Assembly (NCBI RefSeq): GCF_003932505.1
Contig: NZ_QZMU01000001.1
Span: forward strand, 930,001-994,000
Source of the DNA: Thiohalobacter thiocyanaticus
GTDB taxonomy: Bacteria; Pseudomonadota; Gammaproteobacteria; Thiohalobacterales; Thiohalobacteraceae
Direction of reading: 5' to 3'
Length of the DNA: 64,000 nt
Shown: positions 52,648 through 62,967 of the stretch, in pieces
Layout of the letters: every line of letters starts with the position of its first letter
How positions within the stretch are numbered: position 1 is the first letter of the stretch
Notes under the pieces: model-generated
Told to the model about the DNA's origin: nothing
What the model saw: the letters and a program-made list of their open reading frames with translations, nothing else
The model's database searches: none
Made by a program: the position numbers and the translations under genes

Positions 52648-54240
52648 TCAGTCAGGCACACGAAATTTTGCGGCGCTGATGCCCAGTTCCTTGAGTCTCA
52701 TATGGACGGCACGCGGCGTCACATCCATGGCTCGCGCCACTGCAGTCACATTGCCATTGTATCGTTTCAACGCATAGACAATGAACTCAGACTCAGCCTG
52801 CTGTACTGCCCGCTGCCGCACTTTTTTCAAACTGTCCATGCTGTCGCGGGCGGCGGAAGGTGAGTCGGTGCCCGCCGCTTCCACCCGCTCGATAACTGAT
52901 CCACGCGAGAACAGGAACGCACGTTCGAGCGCGTTCTCCAACTCGCGCAGATTGCCCGGCCAGTCATACTGAATGATTCTGGCCCAGGCGCTGTCATTCA
53001 GCGTCTTTGACGGCATGGCATGCTTTTCTGCCAACCTGGCTAGAAAATGATGCACCAGCGGCGGAATATCATCGATACGTTCACGCAACGGCGGCAGCCG
53101 GATCGGCACCACGTTCAGGCGATAGTACAGGTCGCGGCGAAAGCCCCCCTGTTCCACGGCACGGCCGAGGTCCTGATTGGAGGCAGCAATGATACGCACA
53201 TCGGTATGCAGGGTATGCCGGCCACCGACACGCTCGAAGCGGCCGTCCTGAAGCACGCGCAGCAACCGCGCCTGGGCAGGAATGGGCAGACAGTCGATTT
53301 CGTCAAGAAACAGGGTTCCGCCATCGGCGCGTTCGAAATAGCCCTGATGCACGTTGTAGGCATCGGTGAACGCGCCCTTCTCATGTCCGAACAGGGTGCT
53401 CTCGACCAGATTTTCAGGGATGGCTCCGCAATTCACCGCCAGCAGTTCACGGTCGGAGCGCGGGCTCATGGCATGAATGGCACGCGCGATCACCTCCTTA
53501 CCCACCCCGGTCTCTCCCGTGACCAGTACCGTTGCACAGGTAGGCGCGACAATCTCAACGGCTTCCAGTGCATTGCGCATGGCTGTGGACTCAGCCACCA
53601 CCGATGGCGGCAGACGCGGCTGCTCGTCCTGACTCGCAGCCGACCTGGGACACCAGATCTCGCGCAGCCTGGTCTCAATCCGGGCGCGCACCTGCGCCGA
53701 CTCGGAACAGGAGACGATGGTCTGTCCCTCGCAGCGATATTCCTCGCCCGGCTTGTTTTCAGCAACGTCTGGATCGATATAGACACAGACATCGCAGCAG
53801 TCATGATTGGTGGCGATGCGCTTGCGCAGTTCCACCTTGGCATAGCCGAAGTTGCGTGCGGCAATCCCGCCAAAGACACTGGCCGTCATGCGGCACAGCT
53901 CCGGTGCGGAGCGCACACTCTCACCGAAGGGACAGCGCGTATTCACGACCCTCACCATCCCCGGCTCGGATGAGGCGCGCGAGAAATTCCCGCCGATCTG
54001 GTTCTTGATGTTAATGATCACATCGGCATATTGTTCCGGTCCGATCGCCCCCTGGTAGCCGAGACCGGTACGCGCGCCACTCTCCAGGCAGTGGCTCGCT
54101 GCCAGCCCGACCTGCTCGATGTAGTGATGCATACCGTTCCCGGGAGCGGTGCAGCCCCGGGCCCCGATTTTCAGGCTCTGGGTAATAAAAGCCTGAAGAA
54201 ACGACACCGGATTCAATGGCTTGGTGGAATTTCCCGACAT
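52648..54240 (-). CDS. Sigma-54-dependent transcriptional activator with unusual GAFTDA loop
   Basis: A 530-aa bacterial enhancer-binding protein. The N-terminal sensor (about residues 1-200) is unrecognised and rich in Cys (NTRCPFGESVRSAPELCRMT; TNHDCCDVCVYID), which could bind a metal, a cluster or a redox ligand. The AAA+ domain has Walker A GETGVGKEVIARAIHA near residue 242 and Walker [14 protein letters not shown]. The sigma-54 contact loop reads GAFTDA (about 288-293) instead of GAFTGA. A Fis-type HTH closes the protein (NGNVTAVARAMDVTPRAVHM). ATG 54240 has GGGAGG upstream. It lies downstream of the FmdB and COS-hydrolase-like genes. Confidence 0.9.
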   Translation of the reverse strand: MSGNSTKPLNPVSFLQAFITQSLKIGARGCTAPGNGMHHYIEQVGLAASHCLESGARTGLGYQGAIGPEQYADVIINIKNQIGGNFSRASSEPGMVRVVNTRCPFGESVRSAPELCRMTASVFGGIAARNFGYAKVELRKRIATNHDCCDVCVYIDPDVAENKPGEEYRCEGQTIVSCSESAQVRARIETRLREIWCPRSAASQDEQPRLPPSVVAESTAMRNALEAVEIVAPTCATVLVTGETGVGKEVIARAIHAMSPRSDRELLAVNCGAIPENLVESTLFGHEKGAFTDAYNVHQGYFERADGGTLFLDEIDCLPIPAQARLLRVLQDGRFERVGGRHTLHTDVRIIAASNQDLGRAVEQGGFRRDLYYRLNVVPIRLPPLRERIDDIPPLVHHFLARLAEKHAMPSKTLNDSAWARIIQYDWPGNLRELENALERAFLFSRGSVIERVEAAGTDSPSAARDSMDSLKKVRQRAVQQAESEFIVYALKRYNGNVTAVARAMDVTPRAVHMRLKELGISAAKFRVPD

Positions 54241-54338
54241 ACCTGCCTCCCGCGGCCGATCCGTGTCCCAGCAACTATAGTCCACCGGATCGCCCGGCGC
54301 CGGGGACGCGGCCGCATCCCCGGACCGCAGCGGTAGAT

Positions 54339-54560
54339 TCAATGACAGCAGGGACAGCCGGGGCCGTGCCGGGACGGTTCAAGCGAACGGGCTGCCTGTT
54401 CCCGCCCCTGCGCCATGCGCCCGTGCACCGCAGGGGCGGACACGAAGATCCGATGCGCAACTCCGGCGCAGTGCGGACACAGCGGTGGTTGTGCAGCCAC
54501 GGAATGGCGGCACTCGAACTGCAACCCACAGCGATCACAACAGTAGTCATAAAGGGGCAT
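54339..54560 (-). CDS. FmdB-family zinc ribbon protein
   Basis: A 73-aa protein starting MPLYDYCCDRCGLQFECRHS, the FmdB/CxxC zinc-ribbon pattern, with a second CxxC in PLCPHCAG. The tail ends in CPCCH, adding further potential ligands. Proteins of this family are small putative regulators associated with amidase or formamidase operons, an interesting link here beside cyanate genes. It lies 32 bases after the beta-carbonic-anhydrase-like gene and is probably co-transcribed. ATG 54560 has GGGAGA upstream. Confidence 0.85.
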   Translation of the reverse strand: MPLYDYCCDRCGLQFECRHSVAAQPPLCPHCAGVAHRIFVSAPAVHGRMAQGREQAARSLEPSRHGPGCPCCH

Positions 54561-54592
54561 GAGCCATCTCCCTCATCGGTGCCAGTAGCGGA

Positions 54593-55246
54593 TCAGCTCC
54601 AGCGTCCCGGCTGCTTGTCCTTGACGCCGAACTGGCTGGAGGTGACATCGGTGCGGGCGCGGGCCCCGGCGTCCTGGGTAGGTGCACGCAGGCGCCGGGT
54701 CTCCACCTCCCAGACCCAGCCGCTGACCGTGACCTCCTTCGGAATCAGGGGGTGGTTCCTGAATGCCTCCACCGTCTTCATGCAGGTCACGTCGACATCG
54801 TCCATCATGCCGATCCACTTGGCGAAGCCGCCCTTGTCAAGCTTGAGTTCGGGCAGGGTGGGATCGAGCTCCAGGTTGTCCGGGTCCACACCCTTGTCGC
54901 GCAATGCCGCCTCGAGATCCTTGGCGTTGGCGGACAGCATGCCGCACTGGGTGTGCTGGACAATGACAATCTCCCTGGTACCGAAGAAATTGCAGGTCAG
55001 CATCGCCGAGCGGATTGCATCCTCGGTTACAATACCTCCGGCATTGCGGAAGCAGTGTGCATCACCGCCGCCAACCGGAGTGTCGACCCGTATCCCCAGC
55101 GCCTCGTCCACGGGCAGACGTTCGTCCATGCAGGCAAGGACCCACAGGCGCCGGTTGTTCGGTCCGTCAGGGCCATAACGTCGACGTGTGGCCCAATGGT
55201 CAAACTGTTCCGTACGTTTGGTCAGTTCGTCCTTCAATGTAGTCAT
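54593..55246 (-). CDS. Beta-carbonic anhydrase family protein, possibly carbonyl sulfide hydrolase
   Basis: A 217-aa zinc enzyme of the beta-CA fold. The ligands are C-x-D-x-R (LWVLACMDERLPVDEALG) and H-x2-C (VIVQHTQCGMLSA), with RNAGGIVTEDAIRSAMLTCN between them. The length and motif order fit the small clade D enzymes that include carbonyl sulfide hydrolase of Thiobacillus. Activity on CO2, COS or CS2 cannot be settled from sequence. It carries an insert and a C-terminal extension (GWVWEVETRRLRAPTQDAG). ATG 55246 has GAAGGAG; a sigma-54 promoter match lies about 70 bases upstream. Confidence 0.85.
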   Translation of the reverse strand: MTTLKDELTKRTEQFDHWATRRRYGPDGPNNRRLWVLACMDERLPVDEALGIRVDTPVGGGDAHCFRNAGGIVTEDAIRSAMLTCNFFGTREIVIVQHTQCGMLSANAKDLEAALRDKGVDPDNLELDPTLPELKLDKGGFAKWIGMMDDVDVTCMKTVEAFRNHPLIPKEVTVSGWVWEVETRRLRAPTQDAGARARTDVTSSQFGVKDKQPGRWS

Positions 55247-55316
55247 ATTGCACTCCTTCATGTTGTCGATCGGAAACGCGACGGAAAATCCGGCCGCGTC
55301 CAGCAAACATGACGCA

Positions 55317-55332
55317 CGCATCTTGCGTGCCA
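55317..55332 (-). promoter_or_regulatory. Predicted sigma-54 promoter of the beta-CA/COS-hydrolase-like operon
   Basis: On the minus strand TGGCACG-CAAG-ATGCG has GG-N10-GC spacing and a perfect -24 half. The predicted start is near 55306, about 60 bases before the ATG. A strong dyad (55457-55489) lies about 150 bases upstream, at enhancer distance. Confidence 0.5.
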
Positions 55333-55456
55333 GCGGCGACAACGATATAAATCAATAAATTAAAGATTCTCAAAGAAGATGCAGAGAAGTCGATGGAATG
55401 ATGCGCGAGGCATAATAATGAAGCCAGTCAGGCAGTTGTAACTCCTGGAACACATC

Positions 55457-55489
55457 TTCCCGGTGCGAAGTAATACTTCGCACCGGGAA
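55457..55489. repeat. Perfect 14-bp dyad downstream of the porin gene
   Basis: TTCCCGGTGCGAAG (55457-55470), loop TAATA, CTTCGCACCGGGAA (55476-55489). It follows the porin stop by about 25 bases but lacks a T-tract, so it is either a weak terminator or, given its place upstream of a sigma-54 promoter, an activator-binding site. The rest of the gap 55247-55514 holds no gene. Confidence 0.65.
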
Positions 55490-55514
55490 CGGACGGAGCC
55501 TCCACCGTCGCTGC

Positions 55515-56731
55515 CTAGAAACTGATCTGCCCCCAGACCCAGAACTTCTCGGTATCCACGGCAAAGCCGTCGGCGTCGTAGTCGGCGTACTTGATACCGG
55601 CGCTGTAGTGTTTGCCGAAGGATCTGGCGGCCAGCAGGTTGAGTTCGGTGCCGTAGTCGGCCCCACCCTGGTCGGCCTGGTAGTCGTGGTAGACCGCCAG
55701 CAGCTTCGTCCCCATGAGCATGCCGCCGACCTGGACATAGGTGTCCTGCAGCCCGGCGGCCGGCGTGTTGAGAAACACATCGGCCCAGCCGTTGAAGGCA
55801 TGCTTGGTCGCCAGCGGAGTCTCGAAACCGCTGAAGTTGTCGCCGCCCAGCACCTCATAGCCGACCTTGCCCGTGATGCCGCCAGCCGTCGCGCCGAGGA
55901 TGAAGTGCATGTAGTCGGCGTCGATGTTGCTGTTGCCGTCCTCGTAGTCGGACTGTTCGGCATATTCGGCGCGGTAGTAGCAGCTTGAAGCCGTCGAGAC
56001 CGAGACTGCCGTCAAGATAGGCACCCAGGGTCTGACTGGAAGCCGCCCGCGCGGCGGCGCTGCCGTTGAAGGCCAGGAAATAGCCGTAGGCGCCCAGGTT
56101 GAATGCCTCGAAACCGCTGTAGCCGAGATTGATGATATGGTTGCTCATGGCCACGTCGGCGCCGAAGATGTTCTGGACATTGTCCATGTAGGCGTAATCG
56201 AAGGTGGTATCCGGCAGGGATCCGCTGGTCAGGCGCACGGCATCGTAGGTCTGTTCGCGCTGCCGCCAGCCGACATTGCCCACAAAACGCGCATTGTCCA
56301 GGATGATGCGCTGGCGGCCGAGCCTGATACCCGTCTCGGGCATGACGTCATAGCCCAGGTAAGCCTGGTTGACCTCGGTGCCGTCCGGATCGCCGATCAC
56401 GGAATAGCCGGCCTTGCCGTTGCCGCCGGGGCCGCTGTTGAAGTCCTCCACCAGGGCCGGAGCTGTTCTCCATCTCCACATAGGCGTCGAAGCCCCGGAA
56501 GCTGCCGGTGTTGTAGCCCAGCCGGGTGCGCAGGGTCAGGCCGTCGGCGGAATCCAGAGCATTGTCCTGATCGACCTGTTCATAGCGCAGGCGCACATCA
56601 GCCTTGACCTTGCCGCCCGTGAGCGCTTCGGTGAAGGTGTCCGCCACCGCCGGCCCTGCCGCGCAGGCGGCCGCGACCAGTGAGGCGACAATGAAGCCGA
56701 ACCCGCAATTACCGGAAATGTATGTCTGCAT
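55515..56731 (-). pseudogene. Outer-membrane porin (alginate-export/OprP-like), with two frame disruptions
   Basis: The N-terminus has a signal peptide (IVASLVAAACAAGPAVADTF) and a beta-barrel start (KVKADVRLRYEQVDQDNALD). Frame is lost near 56455-56470 and continues in another frame (NQAYLGYDVMPETGIRLGRQ; DYAYMDNVQNIFGADVAMSN). It is lost again near 55980 and resumes (YYRAEYAEQSDYEDGNSNID) to the terminal KFWVWGQISF, which has the expected aromatic C-terminus. Together the pieces make a complete porin of about 405 aa. It lies between cynS and the beta-CA-like gene and would admit anionic substrates such as cyanate or thiocyanate (inference). Confidence 0.8.
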
Positions 56732-56773
56732 GCGTATTGTGCTCCGTTTGTCCTTGTGAATATTTGATTAATG

Positions 56774-56861
56774 CGTCATTGCGAGGAGCGAAGCGACGTG
56801 GCAATCTCCAACCGATTCATTCTGCCGTATGAGATTGCCACGCTGCGCTCGCAATGACGGG
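56774..56861. repeat. Dispersed inverted repeat, family A
   Basis: CGTCATTGCGAGGAGCGAAG then CGACGTGGCAATCTCC at left, GAGATTGCCACGCTGCGCTC then GCAATGACGG at right. It lies in the gap between cynS and the porin gene (56732-56918), making a single cynS-porin transcript less certain. Confidence 0.85.
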
Positions 56862-56918
56862 AGCAATCGAATTGCTCGAGTTACCTGTTTAAAATCGTCA
56901 GCCCGCTACTGAACCGGC

Positions 56919-57359
56919 TCACCAGCTCTTGTAGGGCAGGAACTTCCCGCTCATGGTCACCTTGACGCGGTCACCGGCCGGATTCTCCTCCTTGTCGATG
57001 TCCATGGAAAAATCGATCGCGCTCATGATGCCGTCGCCGAATTTCTCATGGATCAGCTCCTTGATGGTCTCGCCGTAGACGCCGACGATCTCGTACCAGC
57101 GGTAGATCACCGGATCGGTGGGAATGGCCTGGTCCCAGCGCTTGTGCGGATACTGCTGCAGGGCGGTTGATACCACTCCCGGCAGGCCGAGGACCTCGAC
57201 CAGCTTGTCGGCTGTCTCGGCCTTGAGGCTGTTCATCCCCAGGCAGGCGGAGGTCAGGAACACCGGCGCCAGACCGACCTTTGCGGCCAGGTCCTCCCAG
57301 CCCATCCCCGACTTGCTCTTGGCCGTCATGATGGCCTCGGTCATTTCCAGCTTGTTCAT
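56919..57359 (-). CDS. cynS: Cyanate hydratase (cyanase)
   Basis: Converts cyanate and bicarbonate to ammonia and CO2 via carbamate, 146 aa. The C-terminal catalytic domain is clear: IPTDPVIYRWYEIVGVYGET and HEKFGDGIMSAIDFSM contain the Arg, Glu and Ser of the active site. The N-terminal helical domain is HTH-like (GWEDLAAKVGLAPVFLTSAC). ATG 57359 has CAGGAGT upstream. It follows the ABC transporter ATPase gene by 43 bases, so uptake and degradation are probably co-expressed. Bicarbonate need explains the nearby carbonic-anhydrase-family gene. Confidence 0.97.
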   Translation of the reverse strand: MNKLEMTEAIMTAKSKSGMGWEDLAAKVGLAPVFLTSACLGMNSLKAETADKLVEVLGLPGVVSTALQQYPHKRWDQAIPTDPVIYRWYEIVGVYGETIKELIHEKFGDGIMSAIDFSMDIDKEENPAGDRVKVTMSGKFLPYKSW

Positions 57360-57402
57360 CGGTTACTCCTGTTTGATTGCGTCATTGGGTGACAGACCGC
57401 GG

Positions 57403-58308
57403 CTAGATGGCGGCCTGACGACATGTAGTCCGATCGGTGTCCGCCGCCGGCTCGCGGGTCGGGTCCACCACACGCGGATACTTGCCGACCTGCGGCTCAC
57501 TGCCGACGGCCGAACCGGACAGCTCTTTCGAGCGGTTCACCAGGGAAATCACCAGGTGATTGCGGATCCTGTAGTAGTCCGGGTGATGGATGATGTCGGT
57601 GCGCTGCCGGGGCCGCGGGATGGCGACCTGCACCGACTCGGCCACGCGGGCCTGCGGGCCGTTGGTCATCAGCAGGATGCGGTCGGCGAGCAGGATGGCC
57701 TCGTCCACGTCATGGGTGATCATGAACACGGTCTGGTGGGTCTCCTCCCAGATCCGGATAAGCTCCTCCTGGATCATGCCGCGGGTGAGCGCATCCAGCG
57801 CGCCGAAGGGCTCGTCCATCAGCAGCAGCTGCGGCTGGGTGGCGAAGGCGCGGGCGATGCTGACCCGCTGGCGCATGCCGCCGGACAGCTGCGAGGGCTT
57901 GCGCTGCTCCACCCCCTGGAGCCCGACCAGCTCGAGAAAGCGCAGGCTGTGTTCGATGACCTTGTCCCGGCTCCAGCGCGGCCAGCGCGCCTGCACCGCG
58001 AAGGTGATGTTGCGCAGGGTGCTGCGCCAGGGCAGCAGGCTGTAGTTCTGGAACACCACACCGCGCTCCAGGCTGGGGCCGGCGACCTCCTTGCCGTTCA
58101 TCACCACCACGCCCTCGCTGGCCTGGTCCAGACCGGCGAGGATATTGAGGATGGTGGACTTGCCGCAGCCGGAGTGGCCGATGATGCAGACGAACTCCCC
58201 CTTGTCGATGCCGAAACTGGCGTTTTCGAACACGGTGAGCGCCTCACCCTTTCCGGGTGCGGGAAAACGTTTGGCGAGCCCCTCGACTTCGACGAAATGA
58301 CTGGTCAT
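57403..58308 (-). CDS. Nitrate/cyanate-type ABC transporter ATPase (NrtD/CynD-like)
   Basis: A 301-aa ATPase of the nitrate/sulfonate/taurine class. Walker A is GHSGCGKSTILNILAG, the signature is LSGGMRQRVSIARAFA, and Walker B is LLLMDEPFGALDALTRG; the switch His follows in MITHDVDEAILLADRI. The C-terminal 60 residues match the NrtD type tail. ATG 58308 has AGGAGCT and a clear family N-terminus; the longer frame is discarded. With the permease and binding protein upstream and cynS downstream, cyanate is the likely substrate. Confidence 0.93.
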   Translation of the reverse strand: MTSHFVEVEGLAKRFPAPGKGEALTVFENASFGIDKGEFVCIIGHSGCGKSTILNILAGLDQASEGVVVMNGKEVAGPSLERGVVFQNYSLLPWRSTLRNITFAVQARWPRWSRDKVIEHSLRFLELVGLQGVEQRKPSQLSGGMRQRVSIARAFATQPQLLLMDEPFGALDALTRGMIQEELIRIWEETHQTVFMITHDVDEAILLADRILLMTNGPQARVAESVQVAIPRPRQRTDIIHHPDYYRIRNHLVISLVNRSKELSGSAVGSEPQVGKYPRVVDPTREPAADTDRTTCRQAAI

Positions 58309-58318
58309 GACTGAGCTC

Positions 58319-59168
58319 CTATTCCTGGTATTCGACGAGACGGTTGACACTGGCCAGCGCGGCATCGAGCAGCATGCCGACGATGCCGATCATCAGGATG
58401 GAGAAGATCACGCTGGTCAGATCGAGATTGTTCCACTCGTTCCACACGTAGTAGCCGATACCGGTGCCGCCCACGAGCATCTCGGCGGCCACGATCACCA
58501 GCCAGGCGATACCGATCGGAGACGCGCATGCGGTTGAGGGCTGGTTTCGGCGCGGCCCCGCGGGCAGGATCACCAGGAAGGCGGTCTTCAGGTGGCACGC
58601 TTCGTGGGTCCGAGCCCATGACCCAGTCCTGGGCGCACATGTCCACGCCGAAAGGCTGGTGTTGATCAGCATCCGGCAAGATGAACAGATGAACGATGAA
58701 GAAGATCGCCGAGGCCTCGTGGAGTCCTTTGATGATGAACAGCGCCAGCGGCATCCCGGCAGCGGACGAGATCGGGCTATGAGCACATGGATTGACAGGG
58801 AATGAGGCGCCGCCTGAATCAGCGGGCGAACATCACCACCAGGAACAACGATGGGCCCGTGCGACCAGCGGGCCATGAAGAAACCGTACACACGGTACAG
58901 CGAATAGCCCGAGCTGGATGCGATTGCACTTGTCGTGGGCCCGCCGTCGTAGAAGGTATTGCCAGTTACTCCAGCCGACAAGGCCGAACCCACGGCCGGA
59001 GGGCCTGGCGGGACGGCGCGCCTTCCTGCGAGGCGCCGCATCAGTATCTCGTACCGGTCAGCGCTGGGGTTCTGCCGGGCGGTGCATGAGCGCCTTCCCA
59101 GATCCCGAGCAACAGGCCAGCAGCACCAGCGAGACGACGCCGCACTCGAATGCAGTGGAATGGATCAT
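58319..59168 (-). pseudogene. ABC transporter permease (NrtB/CynB-like), multiply frame-disrupted
   Basis: Recognisable pieces occur in order but in different frames: GYSLYRVYGFFMA, a segment like LIQAA, MPLALFIIKG and EASAIFFIVHLFILP, FGVDMCAQDWV, LKTAFLVILPA, and finally the intact C-terminus GIAWLVIVAAEMLVGGTGIG followed by YYVWNEWNNLDLTSVIF. I count at least five frame changes. The gene probably began near ATG 59168. Well-preserved motifs with many indels suggest poor local sequence rather than long decay. It should form the membrane channel for the ATPase encoded at 57403-58308. Confidence 0.7.
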
Positions 59169-60673
59169 CCGATTCTCCGGATGGCAAAGCTCTGTTGATG
59201 TATTTCCTCGGGCCGGGTCTGTAGTCGAACTCTTGCCCATGATGGTGTACTTCTCATAGGTCTTCGCGGCGGCTCGTAGCCCAGCTCCTTCATCACCTTC
59301 GCCGTCTCGCCGGCCGTGTAGACCTGTTCGGCGATCTGCCGGTAATTCACATCGTCCTCGTGTAGCCCAGCGCTTCATCTGGGTTCAGGATCCACCACCC
59401 ATGGAATGCAAGGGGAACAGGGAAGGGGTCGAAGTTCGGATTGGCCGGTCGGGCACGTTTTGCCACCACGCCCGACCGTCGGCGCGATAAAGTCCGTCGT
59501 AATCTCTTCCGTCGTAACGGCCCCGTCATGAACCGTCGATCACCGGCACCGGCTGGTTGAGATGTCTCGGCGCGATGGCGGCGGCTATCTTCATTGCGGT
59601 TGTTCCGGATAGGCCGCCCGACCGAATAGTTGGGTGGCATCGATGATCGAGCGCAGCAGCGCGCCGTAGGTGTTGGGATGGGTCTCGGCGAACTCCTGCG
59701 AGCAGGCGAAGGCGCACAGGGGGTGGCCGTCCCAGATGTCCTTGGTCAGGGTGTGAATGAAGCCGACCTTCTCCCACACGGCACGCTGTTGGAAGGGGTC
59801 GGGGGAGAGATAGCCGTCCAGGTTGCCAGCGCGCAGGTTGGCGACCATCTCCGGCGGCGGCACCACCCGGATCTGGATGTCCTGATCGGGGTCCAGCCCG
59901 TGCTCGGCCACGTAGTAGCGCAGCAGGAAGTTGTGCATGGAATACTCGAACGGCACCCCGAACTTGAAGCCCTTCCACTGCTTCGGGTCGCGCTTGTCCT
60001 TGTGGTCCATGTGCAGCACGATGGCCTGGCCGTTGATGTTCTCCACCGCCGGCATGATGAAGGGCTTGGCGGTGGAACCGGCGCCCATGCTCATGGCCAG
60101 CGGCATGGGAGTGAGCATGTGGGCGGCGTCATATTCCATGGACAGCGACTTGTCCCGGGCCACCGCCCAGCCGGCGGTCTTGATCACATTCACGTCCAGG
60201 CCGTAGCGCTCATAGAAACCCATGGGGTGCGCCATGATGATGGGCGTGGCGCAGGTTATGGGCACGAAGCCCACGTCCAGTTTGGTCTTCTCCAGCTTGC
60301 CTGCGCCCATGGTCTCCTTGAGCGCGGCCTTGGCCGCCTCCATGGGAAACACCGAGCCGAGCAGCGCGGCGGCCGTGCCCGAGCCCAGCAGCCCCAGGAA
60401 GGAGCGCCGGCTCATCTCGCTGTGGCCGAACACCGACCGCACCACCGCGCTTTCGATGGCACGGTCCATGACCTCCTCTTCCGTAGCCAGCCTCTCGGAC
60501 GCTGCAACCGAATCCGGGGCCGTAGCCGCGGCGCCCGCGCCCGCCGTAAGCGGCAGCTGCTCGCGGGTCTGCCGATCCCCGCCGGCAGCTGCGCACCGGC
60601 TGCAGTCGCAGCCGGCCTCATGTCTGAGACTCAGGTCCGGGTTGTAGGGATCGTTCAGGCTCTTGTAGGTCAT
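59165..60673 (-). pseudogene. ABC transporter substrate-binding protein (NrtA/CynA-like, Tat-exported), frame-disrupted at the 3' end
   Basis: From ATG 60673 (AGGAGA upstream) an intact stretch of 360 codons runs to 59591. An N-terminal region of about 85 residues contains a Cys pair (AGCDCSRCAAAGGD). A twin-arginine signal follows (SRRSFLGLLGSGTAAALLGS), then an NrtA-like ligand domain (VGFVPITCATPIIMAHPMGF; DIWDGHPLCAFACSQEFAET). After AAYPEQPQ the frame is lost, but pieces continue: KIAAAIAPRHLNQPVPVIDG, YRADGRVWWQNV, then NYRQIAEQVYTAGETAKVMK and LGYEPP, the family C-terminus. It is the first gene of the sigma-54-driven transport operon. Confidence 0.8.
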
Positions 60674-60805
60674 GGGTCATATCTCCTGTATGTCACTTGA
60701 CGGTGCCCCGGCTTGAACCGGCGCACCCCGTTGGTGCGTGCGTTCATTCCTCCGGCCCCGTTCCACCAGGGATGCGCAGGAATGAATGCATCTGACAGGA
60801 GACAG

Positions 60806-60821
60806 AGCATGTGCCGTGCCA
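60806..60821 (-). promoter_or_regulatory. Predicted sigma-54 promoter of the cyanate transport operon
   Basis: On the minus strand TGGCACG-GCAC-ATGCT keeps the full -24 heptamer and GG-N10-GC spacing. The predicted start is near 60795, leaving a leader of about 120 bases before ATG 60673. Dyads at 60897-60942 lie 100-150 bases upstream of it. Confidence 0.6.
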
Positions 60822-60896
60822 GGTCAACGTGATTCGGATAACTGACTGAAATGATTACTTCACGTGCTCAGCCCGCAAACGCAACGGACAACGAGC

Positions 60897-60942
60897 TTTC
60901 GTAGTTCCACGAAACTTCGCAGTCGGCATCACGAAGCTTCGT
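60897..60942. promoter_or_regulatory. Putative enhancer (UAS) dyads between two divergent sigma-54 promoters
   Basis: ACGAAACTTCGC (60909-60920) and the perfect palindrome ACGAAGCTTCGT (60931-60942) are 22 bases apart, two helical turns. An overlapping TTTCGT-N6-ACGAAA lies at 60897-60914. These are likely binding sites for the activator encoded at 61000-62886. The remainder of the 60674-60999 gap holds only the two promoters. Confidence 0.55.
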
Positions 60943-60947
60943 AGTCC

Positions 60948-60963
60948 TGGCACTGTTCTTGAA
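60948..60963 (+). promoter_or_regulatory. Possible sigma-54 promoter of the activator gene
   Basis: TGGCACT-GTTC-TTGAA has a good -24 half, but the -12 dinucleotide is GA rather than GC. The predicted start is near 60975, 25 bases before ATG 61000. The dyads sit immediately upstream, so binding might repress as well as activate. Confidence 0.35.
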
Positions 60964-60999
60964 ACGGGGAAGTGAAAACCTGAAACCGGAACCTGAACC

Positions 61000-62886
<1,887 letters not shown>

Positions 62887-62967
62887 CAATGATTCAATGA
62901 TTTTACTTTATACGCTTTCCCCTGCTATTGTGCTCGATATGCAAATATCGAAGCCAATCACCGGATC

